DNA of 64,000 nt, taken from positions 2,199,001-2,263,000 of the forward strand of contig JARFJB010002010.1 in the NCBI GenBank assembly GCA_036346205.1, read 5' to 3'. A program made the translations under genes and the position numbers. Origin of the DNA: Vesta saturnalis (Eukaryota; Arthropoda; Insecta; Coleoptera; Lampyridae). Below are positions 47,905-61,327 of the stretch, in pieces. The notes beneath the pieces were generated by a model. It was not told where the DNA came from, did no database searches, and saw nothing but the letters and a program-made list of their open reading frames with translations. The stretch's first letter is position 1, and the number at the start of each line of letters is the position of its first letter.

Positions 47905-48325
47905 GGGATACTAATGGTAATTGCGACTTACATTGTAAGGCTTAGAATGTGAAACCTTTTTCGTAAATGAGTTTTTTAATGCTTTGGGGGTAGATTTCAA
48001 CCCCTCAGAAGGGCAGTAAATGATTGCCAATTTTATTGGGGATATTAGTGGTAAATGCGAATTACGCTGTAAGGGTTATATTGTGAAACCTTTTTTCTAA
48101 GGGTGTTACATGAATTTTTAAAACTTTGGGGGTGGGTTTTAACCCCTCAGACGGGCAGTAAATGATTGCCAATTTTTTTTAGGATACCAACCGTAACTGC
48201 GGCTTACATTGTAAGGGTTAAAATGTGAAACCTTTTTTCTATATGAATTTTTTAATGCTTTGGGGGTGGATTTCAACCCCTCAGACGGGCAGTAAATGAT
48301 TGCCAATTTTTTTGGAGATAACACT
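47905..48325 (-). repeat. 142-bp satellite block, inverted orientation, about three units
   Basis: Reversed landmarks CAACCCCTCAGACGGGCAGT, AAATGATTGCCAATTTTTTT and GTGAAACCTTTTTTCTA repeat three times. It begins right after the inverted LINE copy and ends at the gag-like relic. Confidence 0.92.
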
Positions 48326-49300
48326 AAATGCAAATTATTGTCTGAGAGTGATGGAAAACTTATATTATCTTAAGTTGTTGTGCTTTTTGAATCTCAAGGG
48401 CTAGTTTGAAATTGGTGTTACGTGTGGGATCTAAAATTTCCTATTTGACTGCCGGATATTGGAAACTTAGACGTGTGCGCATGAGCATACTTATTTCTAG
48501 TGTTAGACGGCGCGTCACTCGTCGCTCGGTTGTTTTCGTCATTTTGGCTGACAACTTCACGCAGGTACATTCCAACAGGTAGTGACCCATGGTATTGCAA
48601 TTAAGCCATTTTACATCGACCGACCTTGATGATAACGTAGTCGTCAGCGCTTGGCCATTGACCGCTGCAGAAGTAAATTTTATTTGAAGTCTTGATGTCG
48701 GCGCTAATCTTGTCGAGTTGACTTCTAATGTAGTAATTTCATTCATTACTTTTAATAAGTGATTTAGCTCTCGAAATTCCTTTATCTTCGCTTGAATTAG
48801 TAAACCAGCATTGTTCATTCCATCAATTACGTACGTGATTAAAAACTCTTCTTTCTATTCCAGTTTATTCCCTAATAATACTTTTTCTGTAAAATAATCG
48901 CTAAACATCTGGTTCTTCCTCCATTTCCTTGATTAAAATTTCTTCCTCAGCGTTAACGTATCTTCTCTAACTTCAAACAACACGCATAATTTTTTTTAAA
49001 TTGTTCATACTGCAACATTTTCTGGACTAGAATGAAACCATTCCAGAGCTAGTCTTCCTAATTTAGTAATCATTGTTAACAGCAATTCTTGATCGGATGG
49101 CTTGTACGCTTGTTTAATTAATTCTATTCGTTTGAACCATAAAACTACATTGTAGCCATTGCATTTAAACGGTGGTATAAGAGTTGACAAAAATTTTGTG
49201 GTTTGTTTTTCAAATTTCGTATATGAAGCTACTGTAATATAGACCATTTCTTCGACGAACATCTGCACATTTGCTGTAGACTCGTTTGTTTCATCCATTT
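48326..49300 (-). pseudogene. Retrotransposon gag-like relic with degenerate zinc knuckle
   Basis: The minus strand from 49298 reads a start with STANVQMFVEEMVYI, FEKQTTKFLSTLIPPFKCNG, YNVVLWFKRIELIKQAYK and LGRLALEWFHSSPENV, the usual gag layout with a W-F core. From about 48818 (a second frame) come AKIKEFRELNHLLKVMNEIT and VKWLNCNTMGHYLLECTC. The last fits C-x2-C-x4-H-x4-C except that the first Cys is Trp. After the stop at 48441 the frame continues NFKLALEIQKAQQLKII before satellite. It does not lie collinear with the pol relic at 23534-29455, so it is a separate copy or family. Confidence 0.7.
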
Positions 49301-49498
49301 TTTCAATAATAAATTCACTACGGGTTTAACCCTTAATAGTAATTCACCACAAAACGTTTCACATAACATAAGCACAATTTTCTGAGCGCGCAATGAGCAC
49401 AATCCCACTTCGTATCTGTAAGGGTGGTCTGAATCATAAAATAATGGAAAATAAAGGAATAATCTTTTAATGGTTCTTCACATGATCATAACAATGTG

Positions 49499-50403
49499 TC
49501 AGAATTGGTTATTCTATAAGTAACTCACTTTCAGTTACTTGCGGAGTTCCTCAAGGCTGCGTCCTTTCTTCCACACTATTTCTAATATATTGTAACGATC
49601 TTTGTAATGGCAATCTGGCGGGAAGTATCACAGCGTTTTCTGACGATACAGTACTCACGTATGTAGGAGATACCTGGGATGATATACACTCTAAAATTAG
49701 CCAAGATATCAAAGATTTGAATGTATGGTTTAAGAACAACAAACTGATGCTTAACATCGATAAAACAAATGTTGTGTATTTTAATTTGTCAACAAAATTA
49801 ACCACTACCCATATGCCACTTCAATTTCACAATAACTGCAGTCAACAGTCATCCTGCACATGTCCATCGGTTTGTCAGGTTAAAATTCAAAAATATCTAG
49901 GGGTTATTTTAGATACCAAATTAACGTGGAAATGGCACATCGATAATTTAAAGACAAAGCTATACGGCACAGCTAGAAAATCTATACCCTAAGAAAGGTT
50001 CTAACCGCTCATGCCCTGAAAATGATCTATTATTCATATATGCATTCGCATATTAGTTACGTGTTTCTTGTTGGGGAGCTGCAGCATATACTAGATTACA
50101 ATCAATTGCTAAGTTACAAAAATGGCAGTCCGTTCAATATGCAACAAACCAAGAATGACTCCATCTCTTCCATTATTCATCCAACTGAACATCTTACCAC
50201 TAAAATATTTATTTCTTTTAAGGTCCTTCGACAGTTTTTAATATAAGTGACGCTCACAGTTCCCAAAGGCGGAATTCTAACGTAATTGGTACCCGAAGTA
50301 CAATCAAAGAGAAAAAAGATTACCAAAAGTAAATAAAACGATATTCCAAAAAGCGCAATATATCTAGGACCAAAACTGTATAATGCTCTACCTAGTTCTC
50401 TCA
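49499..50403 (+). pseudogene. LINE RT C-terminal part with active-site box
   Basis: RIGYSISNSLSVTCGVPQGC and VLSSTLFLIYCNDL precede AFSDDTVLTYVG, where the usual F-A-D-D reads F-S-D-D (49635-49646). Then KDLNVWFKNNKLMLNIDKTN and KYLGVILDTKLTWKWHI follow, the standard RT palm-thumb motifs of CR1-group LINEs, and after a frameshift ALKMIYYSYMHSHISYV. Coding sequence fades by about 50403 and a 3' tail with (TAT)n ends at 50783. Confidence 0.9.
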
Positions 50404-50883
50404 AAAGGTAAAACTAACAAAAACCGTTGGAAAATCTTGAAAAATGGATATTACATAACATACCTCTCTTAAACAAAATATTGCTAATTACAATATAAAT
50501 ATATCTGAAACATATCTAGTTATTTATTTTTATTTTTTTTTTCGCTTACTACTACATTGCACCAAGTTCCAATTATAGAACAATAAATAATATAAACAGT
50601 GATTTAAATAGATTGGATACCTATACTGTAACTCTGGGCTGTATGCGTAGTGCATGCAGAACCATTTCCCATATAAGCCTACAATATTATTTTAAGATAT
50701 TATTACTTTAAGGTATTAATTAGGGTGATAATACATATGTATATTATTATGGGAATAAAAACGTATTATTATTATTATTATAAGATCGACCCGGTTTTCA
50801 CTAAAAAAAACTACTTACTTACTACCGACGCAATGTTACCAACTTAACTGAAAGGCGCCGGATTCAAATTTAAATTTTAATCT

Positions 50884-50885
<2 letters not shown>

Positions 50886-50944
<59 letters not shown>
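50886..50944. repeat. (TA)n microsatellite
   Basis: Pure AT alternation directly before the first 390-bp direct repeat. Confidence 0.97.
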
Positions 50945-50947
<3 letters not shown>

Positions 50948-51337
50948 GGAGTCAAAAACAAACCCACCCCAGCTTCCACCGAAGCTAGCTAAAAGGCATA
51001 AATACAAAATCCACCATCGAGCGGAATTAATTAAAGTAAACCTCAAAAATGGCGTTACAAAATTAGCGACCCAACGTGCAGACGTTACAGTGTACTGGTA
51101 GTTTTGGAATTTAAGCTCAGAATAAAGCTATTGTGTGACTTATGTAATTATTGAAGAGTGTTTATGAAATCTTCGTCATGGCTTCAAAACGTTTAGTTAA
51201 ATCGGGACACTGAATTTGCTATTATAGTCTATAACATGTCTGATAAGTTCTCTTATGGTGCATAGTATCGTTAGGGGGATTTTTAGTGACGAGTGAAGCG
51301 CAGAAACTGAAAACCAAAATAAGTAATATTTAGTTTA
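50944..51337 (+). repeat. 390-bp direct repeat, copy 1
   Basis: Collinear with 52404-52790 at roughly 90% identity by eye: TGTAGGAGTCAAAAA start, GGCATAAATACAAAATCCA, GCGACCCAACGTGCA, GACGAGTGAAGCGCAGAAAC. GGCGACCCAACGTG downstream of a TACA resembles a retroelement primer-binding region. The position around a Penelope fragment instead suggests pseudo-LTRs. Confidence 0.85.
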
Positions 51338-51489
51338 AATCCTAAAGTTTTTTTAAATTAATAGTATGAAAGGAAGGATGTGATATTCTTAAAATTCTAT
51401 TTTATTTATTTACCCCTATTTACCCCCAAGACTAAGATAAAACAATTATTGTTTAATACACCGCGTGACAATAATATTATAAATAATAT

Positions 51490-51986
51490 ATCAACGAATT
51501 GATAATGTAATTTATAACAGTATACCTTATATTCCAAATTTTACTTCAAGAATTGTTAATGTTTTTAAAAATTACAGAATATGTTTTGCATATTATAATA
51601 TAAAAACTATTAACCCACTTTTCAGTAAAATTAAGAATAAAACTCCCACTCTAAATCAATCATAAATAGTATACTCTATATCCTGTGTTGATTGTGATAA
51701 AATTTACGTAGGTCAGACTTCCCAGAGACTAAAAAATAGGTTAACGCAACATAAAAGTGACTGTAAGTTAAAAAATAAGAAGAAATTTTGCGCTTTAGCT
51801 TTACATTCTCAGGATTTAAATCATCAACCAAATTTTAGTTGTATAAAATTATTAGAAAAGGAATCAAATTACAAGAAGAGATTATTTTTAGAAATGTTTC
51901 GCATTAAAAAAATTCCAGTTGCATTAAACTATAAAAGGGATATGAATAATCTAAGCGTTATTTATTCTTATCTTTCAGAAATTTAA
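51490..51986 (+). pseudogene. Penelope-like element: RT end and GIY-YIG endonuclease
   Basis: One frame is open from about 51500 to a TAA at 51984 except for a single TAA at 51665. It reads NSIPYIPNFTSRIVNVFK, then ICFAYYNIKTINPLFSKIK and NKTPTLNQS before the stop, then IVYSISCVDCDKIYVGQTSQ, RLKNRLTQHKSDC, FCALALHSQDLNHQPNF and NYKRDMNNLSVIYSYL. The VYSISC-x-D-C-x-K-x-YVGQT pattern with RLKNR and H-K-S-D-C is the GIY-YIG nuclease of Penelope-like retroelements; the leading Gly is lost. Most of RT is missing. It lies between two 390-bp direct repeats, as expected for an element with pseudo-LTRs. Confidence 0.9.
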
Positions 51987-52312
51987 TTTTTGTTATCTTA
52001 TATTTAGGATTCATTACTGTAGAATTATTACTGTGAGATTTGTACATAATATTTATTAAGATAGCTGTTTATTACTTCAGTCAACAAATGTCGTGTTTAT
52101 ACCTGTTTGTTAAATTTAATTTCTATTTTTAATGTAACTATATCGTAAGTTAGACTCCTGAAATATTGTTAACTTATTATTTATCTTTATTGTTCGTTTA
52201 CTGTAGTTTCTCCCTGAAGTAGCATTGAATAAATGGGAAATATTGGAGATATAGATAAAAAGTTTATTTAAACTAAAGAGATTGCCAATATCCCCTAACA
52301 AGTTTTAATTTA

Positions 52313-52314
<2 letters not shown>

Positions 52315-52377
<63 letters not shown>
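52315..52377. repeat. (TA)n microsatellite
   Basis: Pure AT alternation of about 31 units between the Penelope fragment and the second direct repeat. Confidence 0.97.
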
Positions 52378-52379
<2 letters not shown>

Positions 52380-52403
52380 TTTTTACGCAATTATTAACCG
52401 CTA

Positions 52404-52790
52404 TGTAGGAGTCAAAAATCCACCTCAGCTTCCGCCGAATCTAGCTAAAAGGCATAAATACAAAATCCATCATCGAGTGGAATTAATTAAAGTAAACCTC
52501 AAAAAGAGGGTTACAAAATTGGCGACCCAACGTGCATACGTAACAGTGTACTGATAGTTTGGGTATTTAAGCTCAGAAACCAATTGTATGACTTATGTAT
52601 TTATTGAAGAGTGTTTATAAATTCTTCGCCATGACTTCAAAACGTTTAGTTAAATCGGTACACTGAATTTGCTACTATAGTCTATAACATGTCTGATAAG
52701 CTCTCTTATGATGCATAATATGGTTAAGGGGATTTTTAGTGACGAGTGAAGCGCAGAAACTGAAAGTCAAAACAAGTAATATTTAGTTTA
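52404..52790 (+). repeat. 390-bp direct repeat, copy 2
   Basis: Same order as copy 1 at 50944. It carries TTGGCGACCCAACGTGC at 52519 and an ATGACTTCAAAACGTTTAGT at about 52630, where only ten codons are open. The start offset between copies is 1460 bp. Confidence 0.85.
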
Positions 52791-53890
52791 GAAAACAAAG
52801 GGACTAAAACCTTGTTGAACTAAATAAAGTTCTTGAAAGTTCACGACTCCAAACCTGAGCAGGTCACGCTTATTACTTTTGTAATTTTACGTAATAAGAA
52901 CCATCAAAAGCAAAAAAACCAGTACACATAAATTTTAAATATTAACTGCTTAAATATGATATAGTACATAGAGCAAGTTTGCCAAGGATTTCTACAATCC
53001 ATCGTCTATTAAAATAATTTAAAGTCTATATGCTAACGAAAAATTGTCGAAAACTAAAGTCTATCTCGTTCAAATAAGATAAATCGTTTTACGGAATTTA
53101 TAGTGCGTGAAGTGTAGAATCTTTAGTGGTAAATATTAAATTTATATATAGACGTATGAATTTTCATTTTATGGCCCAGCTGTTGAAGTACTCTTAAAAT
53201 ATAAGCGTTTTAAATTAATTTGAAACACTTTTCAGACCGTTTCTCATAATTCCCATATAAAAACGTTTTTAGTAGCTATCAAGTTATAAAATTATTCGTT
53301 TAGAATTGATTTTAAATTCGCTTAACTTTGTACACTATTTGCACTATTTATGCTTATGCTTTCCTTCTAATTAGGAAAATGTGCAACACCAGCTTACTAA
53401 ATCTTCCTTTTTATTACACAGCATACTAAAGCCTTTATGTATGATATTGTATTTCTATCTTAACTTATGAAGATAATGCAGTATCATATTACCACATCTC
53501 ATTAGTCGTTAAATGTAAGTAATGAAATTAAGTAGAAACCTCATGACAAACCTATCCCTAATTCCTAAACAGTAATTAGCAGAAGGAGACGGAGTACAAA
53601 GCTACTCACGTTCGCGTTTGAGGATGTGACGTTAAAGAAAATTGATTTAATATGTCACTATCATCTATATGTATAGGACTATAAATAAACGGAATCAACA
53701 ATAGACGCAAAAAGCAATAAATCGGGTGAAAACCTTTCTTTTCAATTGAGTTGTATTTATATTTGATTTCTAATTTAATATGTTTAAGTAAGTAATAAAT
53801 AATAGTAAAAGTTTTATGTGAAATATATGTATAAGTATAGTCAAACATGGTTTTATTACAAAATATGAATAAAATTTTACTATCCTAGAA
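52791..53890. other. No gene recognised
   Basis: AT-rich DNA with stops in all frames. The 80-codon minus stretch at 53606-53848 has no recognisable motif. Confidence 0.5.

Positions 53891-55012
<1,122 letters not shown>

Positions 55013-55091
<79 letters not shown>
55013..55091. repeat. (TA)n microsatellite
   Basis: Pure AT alternation of about 39 units separating MITE-like elements A and B. Confidence 0.97.
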
Positions 55092-55095
<4 letters not shown>

Positions 55096-56143
55096 ACCAT
55101 AAAGTTGGACACATATGGGAAAAATTTTTATTGTTGAAATTTTTTAAAAACTCTACTGGCGGTTCGTTTCTGCATGTCTGACAACCAAAAAATCCATTGT
55201 GACATCTGTCACGTGACCATAGATTTGGCGGAAATTTTGAAAAATGTTAACCATGATGCCGAAAAATGGGTCAAATTGACAAGATATCCAAAAATTGTAC
55301 TACGGAAATGTATTTAGAATGCAACAAGGACCCCATATACCAATTTTCAACAAAATCAAAAATAAAAAAATACCATTTATTCCCCTCTGCGTTTATTACG
55401 AAACATCGTAAAATCTTGTTTTACCTGGAAATAAGATAAATTACATCATTTTAGGTCAAAATTAATCAAATATTTGTAAAATAGACAATTTGTGAGAGGA
55501 AAATTGAGAAAATACGATTTAGCCACGTCATTAGTTGTGTTCATGCCCCTGTGTATTGAAGCGCATGAGCTGATCTAATATTTTTAACCGGTAATTAAAA
55601 TTTAAACGAACCAATATTTGTAATTAAAACTTAACAACACGTTATTTATCCTTATTAAATTTAATATTGATATTAGTACATTTGAAATTAATCATATTTT
55701 TTAATTTAATAAGTTGGCTTTGGAAAAATCAAATATTTCGGCTTATAAGGATGAAAATTATTGTTGTTTAAAGTGCACCTCATAATTTAAAATACCTAAA
55801 ATTATGTAATTTATATTATTAAAACTATTTCCAGGTAAAACAAGATTTTATGATGTTTCGTAAAAAACAGAGGGGAATAAATGGTATTTTTATTTTTTTT
55901 TTTCGATTTGGTTGAAAATTGGTATATGGGGTCTTTGTTACATCCTTAATACAATTTTTCGATATCTTGTCAATTTGACCCATTTTTCGGGATCACTATT
56001 AACATTCCCGCCAAATCTGTGGTACGTGAGAAATGTCACAATTAATTTTTTTGTTGTCAGACATGCAGAAACGAAGCGCCAATAGAGTTTTTCATAAATT
56101 TCAATAATAAAATGTTTCCACATGTGTCCAACTTTATGGTCCC

Positions 56144-56144
<1 letters not shown>
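55092..56144. mobile_element. MITE-like element B in (TA)n, about 360-bp TIRs
   Basis: Ends read inward TAGGACCATAAAGTTGGACA and TAGGGACCATAAAGTTGGAC. Arms 55093-55455 and 55791-56143 pair through GTTTTACCTGGAAATA and ATTTTAGGT. Central 0.33 kb is AT-rich and non-coding. CATAAAGTTGGACAC is of Tc1-like terminal type. It is flanked on both sides by (TA)n. Confidence 0.85.

Positions 56145-56233
<89 letters not shown>
56145..56233. repeat. (TA)n microsatellite
   Basis: AT alternation with one early interruption, abutting element B. Confidence 0.97.
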
Positions 56234-56236
<3 letters not shown>

Positions 56237-56358
56237 ATCCTAGGTTCACAAATGAGACTTTACCGAAACGTCATTTTGCAAGAAACGGTTTTTGAAGGGC
56301 GCATCAACGCCCCAGAAACCAGCAGTTCATACAGCAGCCGCGAAAACCTAAAGATCAA

Positions 56359-56362
<4 letters not shown>

Positions 56363-56413
<51 letters not shown>
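56363..56413. repeat. (TA)n microsatellite
   Basis: Pure AT alternation. The 129 bp between this and the previous tract are unassigned. Confidence 0.97.
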
Positions 56414-56415
<2 letters not shown>

Positions 56416-56534
56416 AATAAACCTTAATTATACCGTTATGTGTTATGGTGTTACAGTATGTACAATGTACATACATTCTCTACATTTACGATCTCTGTTC
56501 TTATTCAATTTACAATTAATTTAACTTAAATATT

Positions 56535-57315
56535 TCATTTTAGTGCTTGTTTAATCTTTATTGTATATTTTCTTCGGCCATTCCTTTTTATTGCTTGCCA
56601 GTCGTTTCCCGTCATACCACGTCAGTCCCATTTGTGTTAGGTTTTCTATTATTCCTTTGTTCTAGTCTTTTCTTGGTCTACCTCTGTCTCTTTTTTGGTT
56701 CGCTCTCGTCTCCCATACTGTTTTTGTTGTTCTTTCCTCTCTCATTCTCACCATATGCCCAAACCAACGTAGCTGCTGTCTTCTTACGCAATTCATAATC
56801 GGCTCTACTTCTAATTCGTTTCTTACTACTTCATCCCTAATTCCCTCTTTTCTAGTTATACCTTTTATGGCTCGTAAGAATTTCACTTACATGGCCTGTA
56901 TGTTCCTTTCCGTTTGTTTTATTATCCAACTATCACTTCTATAGATCAGTATTGGTTTGTAAATGGTCTAATACACCATGATCTTCGTCTTTCTTGAAAT
57001 TTCTCTCTTCTTTATAAATGTATTACTAAGAGTATGGTATATCTCTGCCGCACTTTGTAGTTGGTCATTAATTTCTGCCTCTATTTTTCCATTATTTTGT
57101 ATCTTTACCCCCAGCTATTTCATGATTTGCACCTTTTCAATCTTATTCTCATTTAGTTTTATTTCTATGTCTGTCTTCTTTTCCTATCACCATGACCTTC
57201 GTTTTTTTTAGTTTTCTCTTTATTAGCGTCTGCCGCTATAGTTCTATGTTATACTGCAGATCTTGCTCACTCTATGCATATATAACTAAATCGTCCGCAA
57301 AAACACTTTCCGATA
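56535..57315 (-). pseudogene. RTE-like LINE RT C-terminal part
   Basis: On the minus strand the first codons after the mariner insertion read SVFADDLVIYA, the RT active site (57291-57302), then KTKVMVIGKED. Further on, MKFLRAIKGITRKEGIRDEV, LRWFGHMVRMREERTTKTVW and KRDRGRPRKD give the C-terminal domain of RTE-type endonuclease-RT proteins, ending with TWYDGKRLASNKKEW near 56560. Stops and shifts are present. The N-terminal side continues at 59179-59291 beyond the inserted mariner. Confidence 0.88.
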
Positions 57316-59178
57316 TACAGGGAGATTCACTAATAAGTGTAAATATTTTACACAGAAAATCCTGAGCCTAAAATATGAAGATTTAAACCAAAGCACTTAA
57401 ATAAAATATGGCTCTGTACTGAGATACAGGATGTTTTATATCAAAATCTAAAAATTTTTTTTGTCCGCAACTGCAATACTCTTGGATATTTTTTATCATA
57501 CTCGGTAATGGGCTTAAGCATATGAAAATACATTAAAATTTATTTATTAAGTCCCCTACCAAAGGAGTACGACAGGGGCAAGGGTGTTCTTTTCTATACT
57601 CAGGAGGATGAAGTTTTAATACGAATTACTGAAAATCCTCAACTTAGCACTCGTCGGTTATCAGCAATACTGGGGTAAGTCAATTTTAAGTTTTTCGAAT
57701 ATTGAAAAACAACAATCTTCGACCATATCATTTTACACCCGTTAATAACTTATCACCAAGAGATCTTCCTGTAAAATTGAACTTTGCCAGTGGATAGTAG
57801 AAAAGAAAAATGCAAATCCTTACTTTATCAAAAATATTCTCTTTACCGATGAGGCCACTTTTACTCGTAGAAAAGTGTTCAATTGGATAAATAGTCATAG
57901 TTGGGACAGTGCAAATTCTCATCTACCTTGTGAGTCTCATTTTCAACATGAATTCAAAATTAATGTCTGGTGCGGCATTTTTGGAAATAGTTTCTTAGGG
58001 CCTTACGAATTGCCCGAAAATTTGAATGGCAACTTTTATTTGGAGTAGTTACAGACAACACTATTTGACGCGATAGATTCAATTCCACTTAATCTAAGAT
58101 GAGATATGTGGTTTATGCAGTATGGGGTGCCACCTCATATCCTGTTCTGGTACGTGACTATTTAAACGATCAATTTCCACATCGTTGGATTAGCAAAGGT
58201 AGCGATTTTCTGCGGCCGGCGCAAAGTCCAGATTGTAACCCTTTAGATTTTTAGTTTTGGGGACATATGAAGTCTCTCGTATACTCCCAAGAAATTAATG
58301 GTCGCCAGGAGTTGTGGAACCAAATAAATAACTCATTCAATTTCATGGGTATTTAGCCACATATTTTTTTAAAATTAGAAAATCCTTTAGCAAAAGAATA
58401 ATCAAACTAATCGAATCAAATGGGGGACACATTGAACACCTATTATAAATAGATTTTGGACTTTTTGATATTTAAGTATTATTTTTTCACAGTAATTTTT
58501 TTAAATTTCTTTTGCGCTTAGGATGTCCTGTAATTGTTGTGTTTTAAAGTGTTTATTTCAGGCCATAGTCAATTACCATACCAAAACCGTTTTTACTTTG
58601 TAAGCTCTTCAACAAAGGTTACATTACATTGTTAAATGTTTTATAGTGTATTTATTATTATTAAACATTAAATAGCAAACTACAATGTTTTATTCATCAT
58701 TTAACATAATAAAAAATAATCCTGCTACGAAAAATACCTTCAGATTTGAATACACACGATCTTACAACCTCATGTTTAACAGTAAATATCTCGAAACATC
58801 TTGCCTTGATCGGTACGAAGAAAGAATAGGTCATTTACATAAAAAGTATTGGAGAATCTAAAAATTCTACTGAAATGACGATTCCGCTAGTGGCGTAGAA
58901 TGTAAGAAAGAAAAAAAACCCTTACCCCTGTCGTACTCGTTTGGTAGCGGACAGATACTACATCTCAATAAATTTTAATGTATTTTCATATGATTAAATC
59001 CATTACAGAGTATGATAAAGAAATATCCAAGAGTCTTGAAGTAACTGGCAAAAATAATTTTTAGATTTTGATATAAAATACTGTATCTCAGTACAGAGCC
59101 ATATTTTATTTAAGTGTTTTATTTTAGGCTCAGGATTTTGTGTGTAAAATATTTACACTTATTAATGAAACACCCGTA
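57316..59178 (+). mobile_element. Third mariner-like element, inserted in LINE RT
   Basis: Left end TACAGGGAGATTCACTAATA at 57316; right end reads TACGGGTGTTTCATTAATA inward from 59178. Arms of about 260 bp: 57316-57585 with 58915-59178 (TAAGTGTAAATATTTTACAC, GTACTGAGATACAGGATGTT). TA flanks both ends. Rejoining the flanks restores LINE coding (NVEIIN then ESVFADDLVIYA), confirming the limits. Arms carry an internal TACAGGATG-like end motif. Confidence 0.88.
57589..58345 (+). pseudogene. Mariner-like transposase (DDE_3), dead
   Basis: QEDEVLIRITENPQLSTRRL and SAILG are followed by a stop-rich helix-turn-helix region. The core is good: NILFTDEATFTRRKVFNWIN (first Asp), ESHFQHEFKINVWCGIFGNS, FLGPYELPENLNGNFYLE. 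The second catalytic box reads MQYGVPPH, with Tyr replacing Asp (58121-58123), the same change as in the element at 3374. The third box, SPDCNPLDF, keeps Asp and is followed by a stop, then WGHMKSLVYSQEINGRQELW. The helix-turn-helix N-terminus is largely missing. Confidence 0.88.
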
Positions 59179-60509
<1,331 letters not shown>

Positions 60510-61180
60510 ATAGGATACCAACAGTAGATATGTTCTTCCCATTTTGATCTCGATCGGTTGACTCCTACTGGATCAAGATCAAAAACATTTTTTCATACGA
60601 AAGCATTTTCGTAGAGATTTCAAATATGCATATCATTGACCTATTTCACTAAAATCGAGGTCAAATGTTCGTGTGTGTGGACGCGACTACAGGATGTAGA
60701 CTTAATTTTTTCTAAATCGGTTTTCAATAAATAATCACATAATAATTAAAGATGTACATCCCGCGTTTTAACCTCGATCACATCCCCACGTACTGGGTCA
60801 GAGGTTAAGATCAAAAAATTTTCAATTGATAACTGATAGCAACACGAGTATTGTTTGAAAGCGTTTCATATATATATTTCATAATCCTCAACGCGTAAGC
60901 CTATAAATTGAGGTCAAATGGCAAAGACAGAATCCATGATTACAGGGAAAGCTGTTCCAGTTTTTTCAAATCTGTATTTTCTATTTGATAGCACACCTAT
61001 TTATTTTGATCTCGCTCTGATGACCTCTTCCAGGTCAAAATTCAAGGCTAACCAAATTTTTGATGGACACGGTATTGCAACATGTGTCATTTGAAAGCTT
61101 CTGTTGAAGATATTCCAAGTATGTACTTATTTACTTATAAACACTGATCACAAAACAAGGTCAAAGTAAAAGCTTTAACA
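60510..61180 (+). repeat. Degenerate tandem repeat, about 225-bp units, three copies
   Basis: The landmark order ATTTTGATCTCGATCGGTTG, AGATCAAAAACATTTT, GAAAGCATTTTCGTAGAGAT, CTAAAATCGAGGTCAAATG recurs in weaker form from about 60740 and 60960 (ATTTTGATCTCGCTCTGATG, CATTTGAAAGCTTCTGTTGA, ACAAGGTCAAAGT). Similarity between units is low, so the array is old. Confidence 0.6.
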
Positions 61181-61327
61181 TCCAGCAAAACACGTAGCGA
61201 GGTTACACAACCTACCATGCCATTGAGAGGTTTATTGATTTCTTATAGTGATATTGCTAGAATAAAAAGCACTTGTCATCCATTAATTTACTGAAGGCAT
61301 AATGCCAGCTCCCAGCATTTTGAAATC

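Larger units (their letters stand above)
38660..50783 (+). mobile_element. CR1/Daphne-like LINE, one copy split by several insertions
   Basis: Four coding pieces on the plus strand are in the correct order for a single ORF2: endonuclease 38671-39185, linker 40905-41440, RT first part 44446-44729, RT second part from 49499. A non-coding tail ends in TATTATTATTATTATT at about 50783, typical of CR1-like LINEs. Between pieces lie unrelated DNA (39186-40904), a microsatellite plus about 2.5 kb (41447-44445), and a complex of palindrome, satellite, TIR transposon and gag fragment (44730-49498). The RT stretch between QVTN and RIGYSISN is missing. Confidence 0.8.

Noticed and set aside
23534..49300. 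Single gypsy element with gag at 48326-49300, satellite, then protease and pol at 23534-29455
   Set aside because: Satellite orientation relative to gag is opposite to its orientation relative to pol, so the pieces are not collinear.
50944..52790. Complete LTR retrotransposon with the 390-bp repeats as LTRs
   Set aside because: The interior encodes a Penelope-type nuclease and no gag-pol, and the shared repeat continues past the primer-site-like motif, which an LTR would not.
56145..56413. Tyr-Ile repeat proteins over the (TA)n tracts
   Set aside because: Repeat artefacts, as at 44358, 53964, 54899, 55938, 56252 and 59140.
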